Shown here in pieces: positions 35,936 through 48,019 of a stretch of DNA of 60,000 nucleotides. The notes under the pieces are model-generated. The model worked only from the letters and a program-made list of their open reading frames with translations, ran no database searches and had not been told where the DNA came from. The translations under genes were made by a program, and so were the position numbers. The stretch is from Takakia lepidozioides. Its lineage: Eukaryota > Streptophyta > Takakiopsida > Takakiales > Takakiaceae. How positions within the stretch are numbered: the first letter of the stretch is position 1; each line of letters starts with the position of its first letter. Where the stretch lies: positions 93,974,756-94,034,755 of the forward strand of contig CM060731.1 of assembly GCA_030704615.1 (NCBI GenBank), read 5' to 3'.

Positions 35936-38900
35936 ATGAGTGATGAAAGAGAAGCTAGACGACAAAGATATTCATCAAAAAGAGAAAGCTATCTGAAAGC
36001 TAATTATCCATATCTTTGGGAGAGAGGAATAGACATAGGGGAATCATCTGGACCTCTCACACCATCAAGATCAAAAAGTGCATCACCTATACCGGAAGAA
36101 CTAGAGTTGGATGCCACTCCTTCTGTTTCTTTGCAAGAAAGATTAAGGGAATTGGTACAGGAAGAAGATCAATCACGAGGTGAAAGATCTGAGGTACATC
36201 CTTGGATAAAAGACTTGACAGAAATCTTTGATAAGAGTTGGCATGGAACACCAAAAGCAGGAACTCCAGTTTCTGAAGCAGAAGATGAAGAAGGAGATGA
36301 GGATGTGGCAGAGCCAACGGAGAGTTCAGACTCTCCAACACCATTACAGTTGAGTTACATGAGTGAAGAAGAAACCCAAGGGCAGAACTTGGAGGATGAA
36401 AAACAGAGAGAAGAAATTGGAAGAGGAAGAATATGAAGAAGTAGACCCAACAGCTGAGGTTGAGACTACAACCAGGACATCCCAACCCGTTGGACCTGGA
36501 TCAAGTGGAGCACTTGGATCACAGGCCAACGAAGGTGTCGGCTCAGGGGGATCAGGCGGGCTGCCTGGATCTGGCTCTGGGGGACAGGGAGTGTGGGAAG
36601 TAGTGCAACTGAAGCTGGGAATACTGTGAATATCGTGGGGCCAGAAGCAGGGAGTGCTCAAGGGCCACCACTTGGTGGAAGATCCACCACAAAAACAACA
36701 GGTCCAGAAGGACCAGCACCAGCAAGGGTGCCAGCACCTGTCAGTGGGCAGAAGGTAGGGCCACAGATGGCGTTACAACCAACACGGGCAAAACCACCCT
36801 TTCCAATATATTCAGGAAAAGGGGATCCCGATGTACACATTAGCCAATTTGAGCACATGTGTATAGTGAACAATGAGAATGGCGATGATGCCAAGATGAG
36901 ACTGTTTCCTTGTTCACTTATCAAGAAAGCAAGTGAATGGTATGCAAGATTCCCTGATAATCATTTCCTAACCTGGAATGGCTTGAATACAGCATTTCGA
37001 AATAGGTTCAGGACAAGTAAAACTGAGGATGAAGTGTATGGAAGTTTACAACAGCTGAAGCAGAAGAAGCATGAAACTGTTGAAGAGTATATGGAGAAGA
37101 TGGAATTGATGATGAAAAAGCTGGCTGCAGTACCAGCACCCGGTTTACAGAAGACTTGGTTTGTGAGTGGACTAAGACCAGAGTTGCAGAAGAAAGTGGA
37201 TATGTTACCCCATAATACAGTGGAGGAGGCATTTGAAACTGCAAACAGAATTGAGCAATTGGGAATGCTCAGGAGAGAGAAAAAGGAAGATGAGGACTCT
37301 GAAGATGAGTCAGATGAAGAAGAAGAGCAAGAACTAAAAAGAAAGAGTAAGAGAAAGGAAAAGTTGAAGAGGGATAACTATGAGAAAAGATTGGAAGAAA
37401 TCTTGAAGAAGTATGCCACAGAGGCTGCAACACATTGGAGGAAGGGTGTATGGTGTGCAAAGTGCCAGAATGAAGGCCATACCACTACAGAATGCCACAT
37501 GAAGGAGAAACACTGTACTATCTGTAAAATGGATAACCATTCTACTGAGAATTGTTACTACAACAGAAGGACAGCTGCAAGAGAACCTAGGCAAGTGAGG
37601 GTGCATCAGGTGCAGCCCCAGCCAAGAAGAAGCAATGATCAGGACCACTATGGTAGGTCTGGTGGTTATAACAATGGCATGGAAGGGAGAGGTAATTCAA
37701 GAGGGAATTACCAAGGAAATTCCAGAGGCAACTATCAGGGTAATCCAAGGGGGAATTACCAGCCCGGGAATCAGGATTATAGAAATAATCCAAGACCAGA
37801 CCAAGGGCGAGGACCCAATGGTGAAGAGCTATGTTACTATTGTAATCAGCCAGGACATCGCAAGGCAGCCTGTTCATTCTGGATAAGACACCAGAATGAG
37901 ATGAGAGCTCCTGTGAATGAGGGCCCAGTGGTGGCAGCTCACATGGTTAGGCCATGTGTTGTACCAGAAGTAAGTACAATGATAGTAACAAGAAGTAAAG
38001 CCAAACTAATACCTCCAGTAGAAGAGGAAGAAGATGAGACTGGAAGTGGCAATGATATGCCTGAAGATGAAGAGACTTGGAAGGATGAGAAGGAACTGCA
38101 CAAGGAAGTGGCAGATACTATAAGGGAAATGCAAAAGAGTACGGATATTCCTGTGGCAGATTCCTCTGATTCGGATGGAGAAAAAGAGGGGAGTGAGGAA
38201 GAAAGGAAAAAAGAAGATGCAGACATGCAAAGTAATGAAGAGACTTTGGCTGAAGTAATATGTCAGACCAAAGCAGAAATTACCATTGGACAGCTATTAG
38301 CTGTGGCACCTTATTGTAGGCACAGGCTGTATCAGGCAATCAATCGAATTGCCCAAGAGACAGGAAACACAGACCTGAACAGCAAGGTGACCAGTTATAA
38401 TGTGAAGCCGGAAGGGCGAGAACCAGTCATGGACTTTGATGATTCTATGCCAGTAATCCAATTGAGAATTGGAAGCACAGAACTAACTGATGTACTGATA
38501 GATGGTGGTTCTGGAGTAAATATCATGACAGACCAATTAAGGAAGAAGCTTGGTCTAAGTAACATGAAACCAGCCCCATTTACAGTAACAATGGCAGATC
38601 AAAGAAGTGTACAGCCATTGGGATTAATAAGAGGAGTTAAGATACAGATACAGAAAATGATCTTTATGATCACAGTAACTGTATTAAAAATGGATGAAGT
38701 CATGGAGGCTTACTCCTTATTATTGGGACGTCCGTGGCTGAAACAGGCCAGGGTATTCCATGACTGGAATTCTCAGTTACTAACTGTGCATAATGGGATG
38801 CACGAGATACAAATTACCACAAAGAAATCTAGTAGATTACCTGCTACAAGAAGACCTCGAGGAGTCAGAGAGTATGACTGGAAGGGAGGACTGGATGAGG

Positions 38901-38971
38901 AGCAGGAAGCTACCCTATTTGCTGCACACCAGAATGGGAGCAGGTTGCAGAGATGCGGCTGGAAAGCCTAA
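35936..38971 (+). CDS. Gag-protease
   Basis: ATG at 35,936 (MSDEREARRQRY), acidic and Gly-rich linker, then the retrotransposon gag helical domain (FPIYSGKGDPDVHISQFEHM through GLRPELQKKVDML, about 36,800-37,210). A Lys/Glu-rich stretch follows. Then come three knuckles: CAKCQNEGHTTTEC, CTICKMDNHSTENC and, after an N-G-R-rich repeat, CYYCNQPGHRKAAC. The aspartic protease has VLIDGGSGVNIMT (38,493-38,530), DGGS instead of the usual D(T/S)G(A/S), and LLGRPWL near 38,725. The frame is lost between about 36,420 and 36,600 and regained, so one indel compensates another. Gag builds the particle; the protease matures it. Confidence 0.85.
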
Positions 38972-39020
38972 GTTGTTTGAGAGGTATCTGCTGTGGTGTA
39001 GTGACAGCAACACCAACTGA

Positions 39021-42000
39021 AGAGAAACCAGCATTTACCCATCACATTTCTATGAAGAAAGAGAAGGAGAAATAGAAATCCTAGAAGAACCAGCCACTGT
39101 GAGCTTACAGGATGAAGTGGTGACTGGTTGGACAATCACAGCTGATGAGCAGGTGAGAGAAGTAAATGTGGGAACTCAGGAGGAACCGAGGATGGTGAAA
39201 GTAGGAGCTGATTTGGAGCCGGAATTCTTCGAAGAAGCTAAAAGCTTGTTCATCAAATACAGAGATGTATTTGCTTGGAGCTATGAGGATCTAAAAGGGA
39301 TACCACCTGAAGTCTGTCAGCATAAAATTGAACTGGAACCAGGGTCAGTACCAATCAAGCAGGCGAGGTATAGAATGAATCCCAACTACGCACAGAAGGT
39401 TGGAGAAGAGATAAAGAAGTTGGCTGAGGCTAAGTTTATATACCCAATAGAGTATACAACTTGGTTGTCACCCATTGTTATAGTTCCCAAGAAGAATGGC
39501 AAACTAAGAGTATGTGTGAACTATAAGAAGCTGAATGCTTGTACGAAGAAAGATCCTTTCCCTTTGCCATTCACAGAAGCAGTATTAGACACTGTGGCAG
39601 GCCATGAGATGTACTCATTCATGGATGGCTTCAGTGGTTATAATCAAGTGCAAGTGGCAGAAGAAGACCAAGGGAAAACAGCTTTCATCACAGACTGGGG
39701 GGCTTATGCATACAAAGTCATGCCCTTTGGACTTTGTAATGCACCAGCGACCTTTCAGAGAGTGATAAGTGAATCTTTTCAAGAGTATCTGGATGATTTC
39801 ATGCAGGTGTTTTTGGATGATTTCAGTGTGTACAGCTCTAAGAATGAGCACTTGCATAAATTGGAGTTATGCCTGGCCAGATGCAGGATGAGAGGTCTGG
39901 GCTTGAACCCAGAGAAGTGTACTTTCTGTGTGAACTCAGGGGTGCTTCTGGGACACATTGTGTGTAAGAAGGGACTCCTTGTGGATCCCAGGAAGACAGA
40001 GTCCATTAAAGCCTCTCCACCACCAGTGAATGTTAAGAGTTTAAGGAGATTCCTTGGGCAAACCAGTTATTACAGAAGATTTGTCAAAAGGTATGCACAA
40101 ATAGCAGCACCATTGAGCAAGCTTCTGAAGAAAGATGCAGTGTTTGCATGGACAGCTGAATGTCAACAGGCGTTTGAGGAACTTACACTGTCAGTAACAA
40201 CTACACCTGTGCTGATTAACCCTCACTGGCATGTAGTATTTCATGTTCACTGCGATGCATCAGGAGAAGCGTTGGGAGCGGTGTTAGCCCAGAATGTTAC
40301 AGGGAATATAGATTCACCTGTGTACTATGCTAGCCGGTTGATGAACAGTGCTGAGAGGAACTATAGCACAACGGAAAGAGAAGCATTGGCAATGATCTAT
40401 GCAGTGAAGAAATTCAGGCATTACCTATTGGGAAGAAAGTTTATGTTTTATGTTCACCAGGCTCTGATATATCTGGTGAACAAACCTTTGATAAGTGGAA
40501 GGATAGCGAGGTGGTTAATAATCTTGCATGAGTTTGAGTTCGAGGTTATTTACAAGCCTGGCCGTTTGCATCTTGTGGCAGATCATTTGTCACGACTAAC
40601 AACAGGAGAGGCCGCCACAGGAGTGGACGATCAGTTACCTGATGCGAGTTTATTTGTAATGGAGGTGCAAGGAAGTGCAGATGAATGGTTAGATTGGCAG
40701 TGGCCAATCAGATACTACCTTGCTCATGGTCAGTGCCCACCTAGTTATGGTAAGGAGCAGAGGAAGAGAATTGCTATCAGAGCTTTACCTTATACTATGG
40801 TAGGAAGCAGAATGTATAAGTTAGGACCTGATGGAGTACTAAAACGATGCTTGTACCACCATGAAGTAAATAAAGTCTTGGAGGAAGTTCATAAAGGAGT
40901 GGCTGGAGGTCATTTTGGAGAAGAGACTACCAGTAGAAAGATACTACTCGCAGGATACTGGTGGCCTACTTTGTTCAAAGATGTACATGAGTATTGTCAG
41001 AAGTGTGATGAATGTCAGAGGCTAGGACCTTTGCAGAGATCTGGAAGAATGGCCTTGCATCCTACAATGCCTACGGAACCATTTCAGAAATGGGGACTAG
41101 ACTTTGTTGGACCAATTAATCCACCATCCAAGAATACACAAAACAGGTACATAATTACAGCCACTGATTATACTACAAAGTGGGTGGAAGCTAAAGCTTT
41201 GAGGGACAACACAGCCAAGTCCACAGCAAGGTTCCTGTACGAGAACATACTTACACGATTTGGATGTCCCTTAGAATTTATCAGTGATCAAGGAAGTCAC
41301 TTCATGAATGAGACCATTGAGTTATTGACTAAAGAGTTTATGATTGTGCATAGAAAGAGTACAACATATTACCCACAGGGTAATGGACAGGCAGAGGCTA
41401 CCAACAAAATACTATGTACTATCTTGGCTAAGATAGTCAATGCAAACAGAACGGATTGGGATACAAAGCTGCTGACAGCTTTATGGTCATACAGGACTTC
41501 ATATAAAGTCACCACAAAGTATACACCATTCCAATTAGTTTATGGTATGGAAGCCTTACTTCCAGTGGAATTCCTGTTACCTACCATGAGAACGGAGTGG
41601 GGAAAAAGAATGGAATTGCAAGACTCCATCAAGGTCAGGAAACATGAATTATACCATGTGGAAGAAGTACGTGCTGATGCAGCTGATAATATGACCAGAA
41701 TTCAGATGAAGCGAAAGGAACAGTTTGATGAAGGCAAATTAAAGACTTTTAAGACGGGGGATTTGGTTCTATGGTTGCAGAAGAAAGGAAAGATTCAAGC
41801 TTCTAAGCTTAAATCACCATGGAAAGGACCTTATGTCATACAAAAGATGTATGATAACAACACAGCCATGTTACAAACCATTAACAAAGAAATGCTGGGA
41901 AGAGTCAATGCAAATAAGTTGAAGGGGTACAGTGGTATCCATGACAAACCCCTGCAGCATGATTTGCATGTTGAACCGCAAGAGCAGTCACGGGCTGCAC

Positions 42001-42164
42001 CAGTGTTACGAACGGAGTATGGAACACTTGTCGCTAGGCCCAGTATATATGACCGGGGTGGGCAAAACAAACGTGACACAGCCTATCACAGCCCATCACG
42101 GCGTGACACAGCCTATCACAGCCCAACGGCGTCACACAGCCTATCACAGCCCATCACGGCGTGA
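39021..42164 (+). CDS. Pol: reverse transcriptase, RNase H, integrase
   Basis: Opens after a TGA at 39,018 in a different frame from gag-protease. Reverse transcriptase: IVPKKNGKLRVCVNYKKLN, FMDGFSGYNQV, MPFGLCNAPATFQ and VFLDDFSVYS (catalytic FLDD near 39,811). RNase H: HCDASGEALGAVLAQ, NYSTTEREALAMIYA and VADHLSRL. Integrase: H-H-C-C finger (HKGVAGGHFG, CQKCDECQ), D-D-E in LDFVGPI, FISDQGSHF and GQAEATNKI, then a WKGPYVI tail near 41,820. All core residues are present and no stop interrupts 1,040 codons. The last 40 codons run into the CACAGCC repeat. Confidence 0.95.
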   Translation, partial: RETSIYPSHFYEEREGEIEILEEPATVSLQDEVVTGWTITADEQVREVNVGTQEEPRMVKVGADLEPEFFEEAKSLFIKYRDVFAWSYEDLKGIPPEVCQHKIELEPGSVPIKQARYRMNPNYAQKVGEEIKKLAEAKFIYPIEYTTWLSPIVIVPKKNGKLRVCVNYKKLNACTKKDPFPLPFTEAVLDTVAGHEMYSFMDGFSGYNQVQVAEEDQGKTAFITDWGAYAYKVMPFGLCNAPATFQRVISESFQEYLDDFMQVFLDDFSVYSSKNEHLHKLELCLARCRMRGLGLNPEKCTFCVNSGVLLGHIVCKKGLLVDPRKTESIKASPPPVNVKSLRRFLGQTSYYRRFVKRYAQIAAPLSKLLKKDAVFAWTAECQQAFEELTLSVTTTPVLINPHWHVVFHVHCDASGEALGAVLAQNVTGNIDSPVYYASRLMNSAERNYSTTEREALAMIYAVKKFRHYLLGRKFMFYVHQALIYLVNKPLISGRIARWLIILHEFEFEVIYKPGRLHLVADHLSRLTTGEAATGVDDQLPDASLFVMEVQGSADEWLDWQWPIRYYLAHGQCPPSYGKEQRKRIAIRALPYTMVGSRMYKLGPDGVLKRCLYHHEVNKVLEEVHKGVAGGHFGEETTSRKILLAGYWWPTLFKDVHEYCQKCDECQRLGPLQRSGRMALHPTMPTEPFQKWGLDFVGPINPPSKNTQNRYIITATDYTTKWVEAKALRDNTAKSTARFLYENILTRFGCPLEFISDQGSHFMNETIELLTKEFMIVHRKSTTYYPQGNGQAEATNKILCTILAKIVNANRTDWDTKLLTALWSYRTSYKVTTKYTPFQLVYGMEALLPVEFLLPTMRTEWGKRMELQDSIKVRKHELYHVEEVRADAADNMTRIQMKRKEQFDEGKLKTFKTGDLVLWLQKKGKIQASKLKSPWKGPYVIQKMYDNNTAMLQTINKEMLGRVNANKLKGYSGIHDKPLQHDLHVEPQEQSRAAPVLRTEYGTLVARPSIYDRGGQNKRDTAYHSPSRRDTAYHSPTASHSLSQPITA

Positions 42165-42350
42165 CACAGCCTATCACAGCCCAGCACGGCGTGACACAGC
42201 CTATCACAGCCCGTCACGACGTGACACAGCCTATCACAACCTACCGCAGCGTGTCACAGCCTATCACAGCTTACCACAGTGCAACACAGCCTATCACAGC
42301 GTAACACAGTATGACACAGCCTGTCACAGCTCAACACAGCCTACTAAAGT
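42070..42350 (+). repeat. coding CACAGCCTATCACAGCCC tandem repeat
   Basis: About ten units, the plus frame of pol giving RDTAYHSPS repeats. Two overlapping frames stay open across it. The equivalent array in copy B has a different unit. Confidence 0.85.
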
Positions 42351-42816
42351 TACACGATCCATAGAATCAGTGACAAGTGGACACATAAAAACTTCAGGAA
42401 AATGGCTGAAGGAAGAAGAAACGGAAATTAATTTAAAAATAGACACGTGGAGGTCAGGGTGCGACACACAGCAGAGAATGAAGTGCAAGGACAGGTGTCA
42501 AAAAGAAAGAGGACAAGAACGGCCGTCAAAAGGGATGAAAGGCGGGCCCATTAATGAATACGGAAAAAGGGAAACAGAACGAACGGCAAGTACAGAAAAA
42601 CTGAATTCATGTCGCATGTGTGATCCTAGTGGACTATCCAACAGGGAAAGTCCACTAAAGAAGATAAAAGTTAAAATCCAGTCACAGCGGATACAGCCAA
42701 TAGAAAACCAGAGAAATGATCAAGAAAATGGAGGGAAATTAAGCGCAAGAGGCGGCGTCGTTCTGAGTAACGGGCGTCTCGACAGGACAGGCCATAAATG
42801 CTATAACTTGGAAACT

Positions 42817-45800
42817 ATGGAGGAACTAACAGACTATACGCTCGCAATATTACTTACGCAATGGCAGAGACACGAAACGAAAGAGCAGAGCTTTTCTCTT
42901 GAACAATGCTTGCAAGCCCCGCAGGCTTACAAGAGATTACCCATAGCTTTCTGCGGCAACCATACGTTTCTGCTTTGTGCACTACAGGCATTCCTGCAGT
43001 TGTTACAGCCAAAGCAGTTCTGTGAGTCTAAGATGAAGAGAGTGAGAGGAATGGAGGAAATCAGGGTGAAGAGCACCACAATTCTGCAGAAACAAACGAT
43101 GGCTACCCCACAGGCGATAAAGATACTGAAGGAGCTGAGATTGGAAGGATTGCAAAGCATGGATTGGACACTACACCATAGACAGTACATGTTACAATTT
43201 TTGCAGAACTTTGAGCCAAAGACAGGAACAACAACGGTGAAGGGAGTTGAATTAATGATTACTCCCCTATACCTCCAGCAATTGTTTCGATTGCCAGCAG
43301 GTCATGTGTATGTGGAGGAACACAGGGAAAGACTGCAAATAGGGGATTTATTCCAAGAAGGGAGTTTCTTTAAAACTCAGGGTTATGCTTGTACCAAAGC
43401 TGTGTACCCAGGGTTAAAAGACATAGGCCAAGTATTGAACGTTCTGATTGCCCTGAAACAGAACCAACAATATTTGAGCAGATCCTTCACAGAGGAAATC
43501 CTCAAAGGCTTGAAGGGACAAGAGGTACCATGGGCGGACATAATGTACAACGCACTGGTAGAGGAGATGAAAAGATTACAAGGTACTACCGCAAAATCTC
43601 CTATCATAGTGTCTGGCCCAATCATTGCTCAAATAATCCTTAGTTCTGGCATACTTAATGCACAAGAAAGGAAGGAAATGGGAGTGTTTGAGCCAGAAAC
43701 AACTGCAATGGAAGAGCAAGGCTCTTCACACAGTGAGGGTGGACTAGCAGCACAACCCGAGACTAAGAGGCAGAGAAGGGGAAAGACTGTAGTGGCGGAT
43801 CCACTGGCTTCACGGATTCCGCATGATAATGTTTCCCAAGCTCATGACCAGGGAGGGGCACAGCAGCACAAAAGAATGTTATTACTGGAAGCAGGACCTT
43901 CAGAGAGGGAGGAAGAAGTTACTTCTGCATCACAACCAACACAGCCACTTGAACGACTTGTCACAAGGTCACAAGTTATCCATGCAGCTCAACCCGAAAT
44001 AATTGATTTGGAAAGTGAAGGGATAGATATTCCAACTACAGAACAGATAGTGGCGAAATAGAGAAAGGGGACCTTCTCTATGAATATTCTGGTCTGGTCA
44101 AGCAGACAGAAATCCCAGAGGTGCAACAGTTGCCCAAGAGAAATCCTGAGGTACATATAATGCACACACCTGTGTCGGAGGTACCACAGGCGGAAGGCCA
44201 TGACACTGTAGCACCGGTCATAAATGAAGTAGTTCAGGAAGAAAATCCGGTGGGACAATGGTCTGAATGGTTAGTGAGACATCATACTGTTGAAGATCGG
44301 GAGGAACAGCAGCAACCTCACCATGATGACCCTCAACAGGCAATGCTGATGAATTCCATAGGCAGGACACTTAATTTGTTGGGGACTTATGTCAAAACCC
44401 ATGTTCCAATTACCCAATTGACAGCCTTGAAAGAAGAACTCAGGAAGGAGTTTGAGGCTCGACTTGCCACTGAGTGTGCAAACAAGGTCGATGAAGAGGT
44501 CACTCTCAAGATGAAGCAGGACTTGGCCAATACAGAAATGGCTTTGCAATTGGCCAAGCAACAATTGATTGAGGCAGGCCTCGCGCAAGACCAGTTGCAC
44601 GAAGCACATAAGCAACAGCTATACCAAATGCAGGTGCAGCATGAAAGCAAGTTGCAAGAACTGAATGCACTACATACGGAGTTGCAGACAGTGCATAACA
44701 GGATGGCGATACAATGCGCTACATTTACAACTATGCTTGACCAATCAACAAAAGAAATAAACAGTCAAGCGGAAAAATGTACGAAGGCAGAAGAAGAGAA
44801 TGTGGAGCACATGAAGCTCATTGTCGATATGAAGAATACAATCTGTCGCAATGAAGATACTTTCAAGCAATACAGGCAGATGGAAGCTGAGAATGAGAAA
44901 TACATCGTGGAGTTGCAACAAACCATCGTGGCCAATAGAAATGAAATCGCGGTCAGTAACAAGGCTTCGAAAGAAGCCAATAATCTACTTGCTGCCTATG
45001 CGCAATTGGTTGAGCCACAGGCGAAGCGCATGAAGGCTTTACAACAGCAGTTGGAATTGTATAAGCTAAGAGAGGAGCAAACTCTCAGGGGAACCACAAG
45101 CAGCTTGGTGGATAACAGCCTTATGCAGGTCTGGTTAGCACAAGGGCCAGTAGAGGGCAAAAGCCCACGGAAGCTCACCCAAAGCGAGATGAATGAGCTC
45201 AGACTGCAGGTGCAGAACATTGCCACAACTACTATAGACAATGTCTATAGTAGGATAGCAGAGTTACAAGAGGATGTAGACGGACTCCAGACTCAAGTGG
45301 AAGACCTCACTTCAAACATCGACCAAAGAGTCTATATCCCTCAGGAACAGCTAATGGCTTCTTATTTGCAAGCCAGAACTCTGGCTTTTCAGTCTTCACA
45401 GGAGGTGCAGGAGATGCCAATGGTACAGGAACCAGTACCACCACCACCACAACAGGTCAGTGTACCAGTAGCTGAACCTGTGGTTACTACAACCACACCA
45501 CAGCCACCACAGCCGGAGGTATGGGGCAATGCAGCTTTTAACCCACCTAAAACTCCAGCTGCCAGGGAGTACAGTAGGGCTATGATTATGCCCTTCAACC
45601 AAATTCCCATCATGTTGGATTTGGCTTGGAAAGAATTTAGTCCTCCGCAGTCATTCGCACATTACTACCAAATCATGCGTATTTGGCTGCCAGTGGCAAC
45701 CAGGACTAAAGTTCTTCCAAACAATCGACATATTGAAGATCATCACTTTGCACAATACTGGCACGAGGCAGGTACCATGTTGAGGGAATTGGTTGCTTTC

Positions 45801-46583
45801 CAGGTTGTACATGGACTCATTTATACCAAGACCAAGGAGATAGCAAGTATTGTCATGGGGTGCGGGCTATACTACGCTGCTTGTTTCCTGATACGTTACC
45901 ACATAGAGCAACAAAAGATGCAAGCACGCTTTCAAAGTTACTCCAGTGGAGATCATTGGGTATTACCTTCGGTGCCACCTCATATGTACCTATATGACCC
46001 AAAAGTTATGATACAAAAGGATTCTCAAATTCGTTCATGGTTTCAAGCAGCCTGCAACAATTTGTCAACACAGAAATTCGGACTTGATGACATTTTCTAT
46101 AAGGGACATATCGCATGGAAATACTTGCACGCGGCACCAGTAATTGGTACCCCACTCATCTGGACAGACAAGGAGCTCAGTGTCTACACCAATTTTGCTG
46201 TTCAACGGTTACACCAGGTTGTAAAATGCAAACTTCCAGACATGGTAGGACAGCATTGTATGCCCCAGATGATTCCACAAAAAGTTCGAAAATTAAAACA
46301 CCTGAGAGGCGATGAGGATTCTGATACAACTGTTTCTTCACAAAATTCTTTTGACATGGGAGAAGACTATGCAATTCAGATGGAAGAGAAGAAACAAAGG
46401 GGATCTCCTATGCCGGAAAGATTACCTCGATATCAACCTCCAGAAGGCCTCACTTATCCAGGTAGTGATCAACCATCTCCATCAACCAGAGACAGACCTC
46501 GGGCTCGTACACACAGCCCACCACGAAACTCTCAACGTCAACAAGGTGCTCACTCACAAAGGGTTGCTACTCGGAAACAGTAA
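42817..46583 (+). CDS. ORF3, ~1,250-residue post-integrase protein, one frameshift
   Basis: Likely start MEELTDYTLAILLTQW, matching the start in copy B. N-terminal ~300 residues: mixed helical domain with FCGNHTFLLCALQAFLQLL and LPAGHVYVEEHRERL. Then an acidic linker. A frame slip near 44,050 (one base fewer than copy B) creates a stop at 44,059; the second part runs on from about 44,065. It holds a long coiled coil (about 44,400-45,340) and a Pro-rich linker. A conserved-looking C-terminal domain follows (FNQIPIMLDLAWKEFSPP, YAACFLIRYHIEQQK, WKYLHAAPVIGTP), and then a Ser/Arg tail. No signal peptide or obvious membrane helix, so it does not look like an envelope protein. Function unknown. 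Confidence 0.75.
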
Positions 46584-46604
46584 ACCGTGAGGACACGGCT
46601 TTTT

Positions 46605-46621
46605 GAGGGGGGAAGGGGTAA
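46605..46621 (+). other. polypurine tract
   Basis: GAGGGGGGAAGGGGTAA directly before the 3' LTR. Confidence 0.85.
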
Positions 46622-47650
46622 TGTTAGAGGACTGTAGGGGACTTAGACACTTATACGGGATCTGTAGGGTACCCTTAATTTTTGCACAGACTGAGACAAA
46701 CAGGAACCTTAGGGGTGACAGCAGCGCACTATAGAGGGAGGTTACATAGCCCACACAGCAGTCACAGCCCACACAGCCAACACAGCCCGTCACAACCCAC
46801 ACAGCCAACACAGCCCGTCACAGTCGTCACAGCCCACACAGCCGACACAGCCGTCACAGCCCACACAGCCAACACAGCCCGTCACAGTCGTCACAGCCCA
46901 CACAGCCGTCACAGTCGTCACAGCCCACACAGCCCACACAGCCCGTCACAGTCGTCACAACAGACACAGCCCACACAGCCAGTCACAGCCCGACACAGCC
47001 AAACACAGCCAGTCACCGCTTGACACAGCTGTCACGATAATAGGGAACGAAGAGTAGGACAGGGAACGACTGTGGGGAACAACACCAGTGAAGGGAACAT
47101 GTTAGTTCACATACGACGGTTAGAGAGGGAAACGGTTAGAACCGCGGATAGGAGGATAAAGGGAAGAACGGGGAATAGGAAGGGGATCATTATTCGGGGA
47201 GGACTTCGGAGACAGGCGGGAGCGGAGATCGGAGAGCACGATGAAGGAGAAAAGAGGATTAGTAGATGCTTGTCATATGCAAAGCTAGAATGATATTGTA
47301 GAGCAGATTAGAGACATAATGGCTTCGGCCTGATACCTGATAAATCATAATCTGATACTTATACGATACAATCACACTGTGTAGAGAGATATGAGTGAAG
47401 CTGTGGATTGAATGGAGGAGTTAAGGAAACCGATAAATTGATGAAGCAAACTGATACTTAATTATCAATGGTAAGGTAGCTAAGATGAATGCGGAAAAGG
47501 AAACAAATAGGAAACACCCCCATGATACACTAGCTGTAGGTCATGACTGATTGTTCTGCGCGGGCTGAGTACTTAGAGATTTCCAACTCTTCTATCTTGG
47601 AGTTTCCGCCTCGGATAGCGAAGGGATGGGTGAGTAAAAGCCGCGCGACA
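46622..47650 (+). repeat. 3' LTR
   Basis: 1,029 bp, TG...CA. CACAGCC/GTCACAG array at about 46,745-47,030, with cleaner units than in the 5' LTR. Ends CCGCGCGACA before the target duplication. Confidence 0.95.
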
Positions 47651-48011
47651 CATGGGTTCCCCGCCTCCATACACTTCGCGAACAGCAGCCTAGTTCGCAT
47701 TTGCATTGTCGGCCATGAATCCCCGAAATTGCGGTTGCCCCTTCCCTGCTCGTAGCATCTGTTCATTGATGGATTCCCACATGATCTTCTGTGATTCTGT
47801 ATCCTCACATTTCATTTCACAAATTGCGATCGTCATGAGCTTCCGAAAATTTGGATGGTACACGTGACAAGCCATTGTACTTCATCCGTGTATCCGCTTC
47901 ACGTTGTCGAACATAATCCAGCTCCTTCCCAGCTCCCCCCCCAGACACATCATGTCCACCAGATGGACTCCACAGCCCTTTCCAACAGTTGACATCTTGA
48001 ATATGAAACAT
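47651..48011 (-). pseudogene. MULE transposase, catalytic exon, part 1
   Basis: The minus strand encodes MACHVYHPNFRKLMTIAI, CEMKCEDTESQ and QFRGFMADNANAN, then a stop where the family has Trp, then AAVREVYGGGEPM. At that point the LTR retrotransposon interrupts the gene. The GFMAD aspartate is a candidate catalytic residue by position. A frame change near 47,880 separates it from RQREADTRMKYNG upstream. Confidence 0.65.
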
Positions 48012-48019
48012 CTCTCATC

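Larger units (their letters stand above)
34276..47655 (+). mobile_element. complete Ty3/gypsy LTR retrotransposon with extra ORFs
   Basis: Element 34,281-47,650 (13,370 bp) flanked by the 5-bp duplication CATGG (34,276-34,280 and 47,651-47,655). LTRs start TGTTAGAGG and end GCGACA. Order: 5' LTR, primer site, ORF0, gag, protease, reverse transcriptase-RNase H, integrase, coding repeat, ORF3, polypurine tract, 3' LTR. No chromodomain was seen. Long LTRs, an extra upstream ORF and a 3.8-kb ORF after integrase recall the Tat/Athila side of the plant gypsy tree. The gag N-terminus, the gag-pol junction and ORF3 each carry frame changes, so this copy is probably not autonomous, though LTRs differ mainly by repeat-length changes, suggesting recent insertion. 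Confidence 0.95.

Noticed and set aside
36087-36661. Minus-strand frames in gag
   Set aside because: Shadows of the acidic and Gly/Ser-rich gag linker.
42817-46583. Envelope-like gene making the element an endogenous retrovirus
   Set aside because: No signal peptide, membrane helix or cleavage site seen; the protein looks like a soluble coiled-coil protein.
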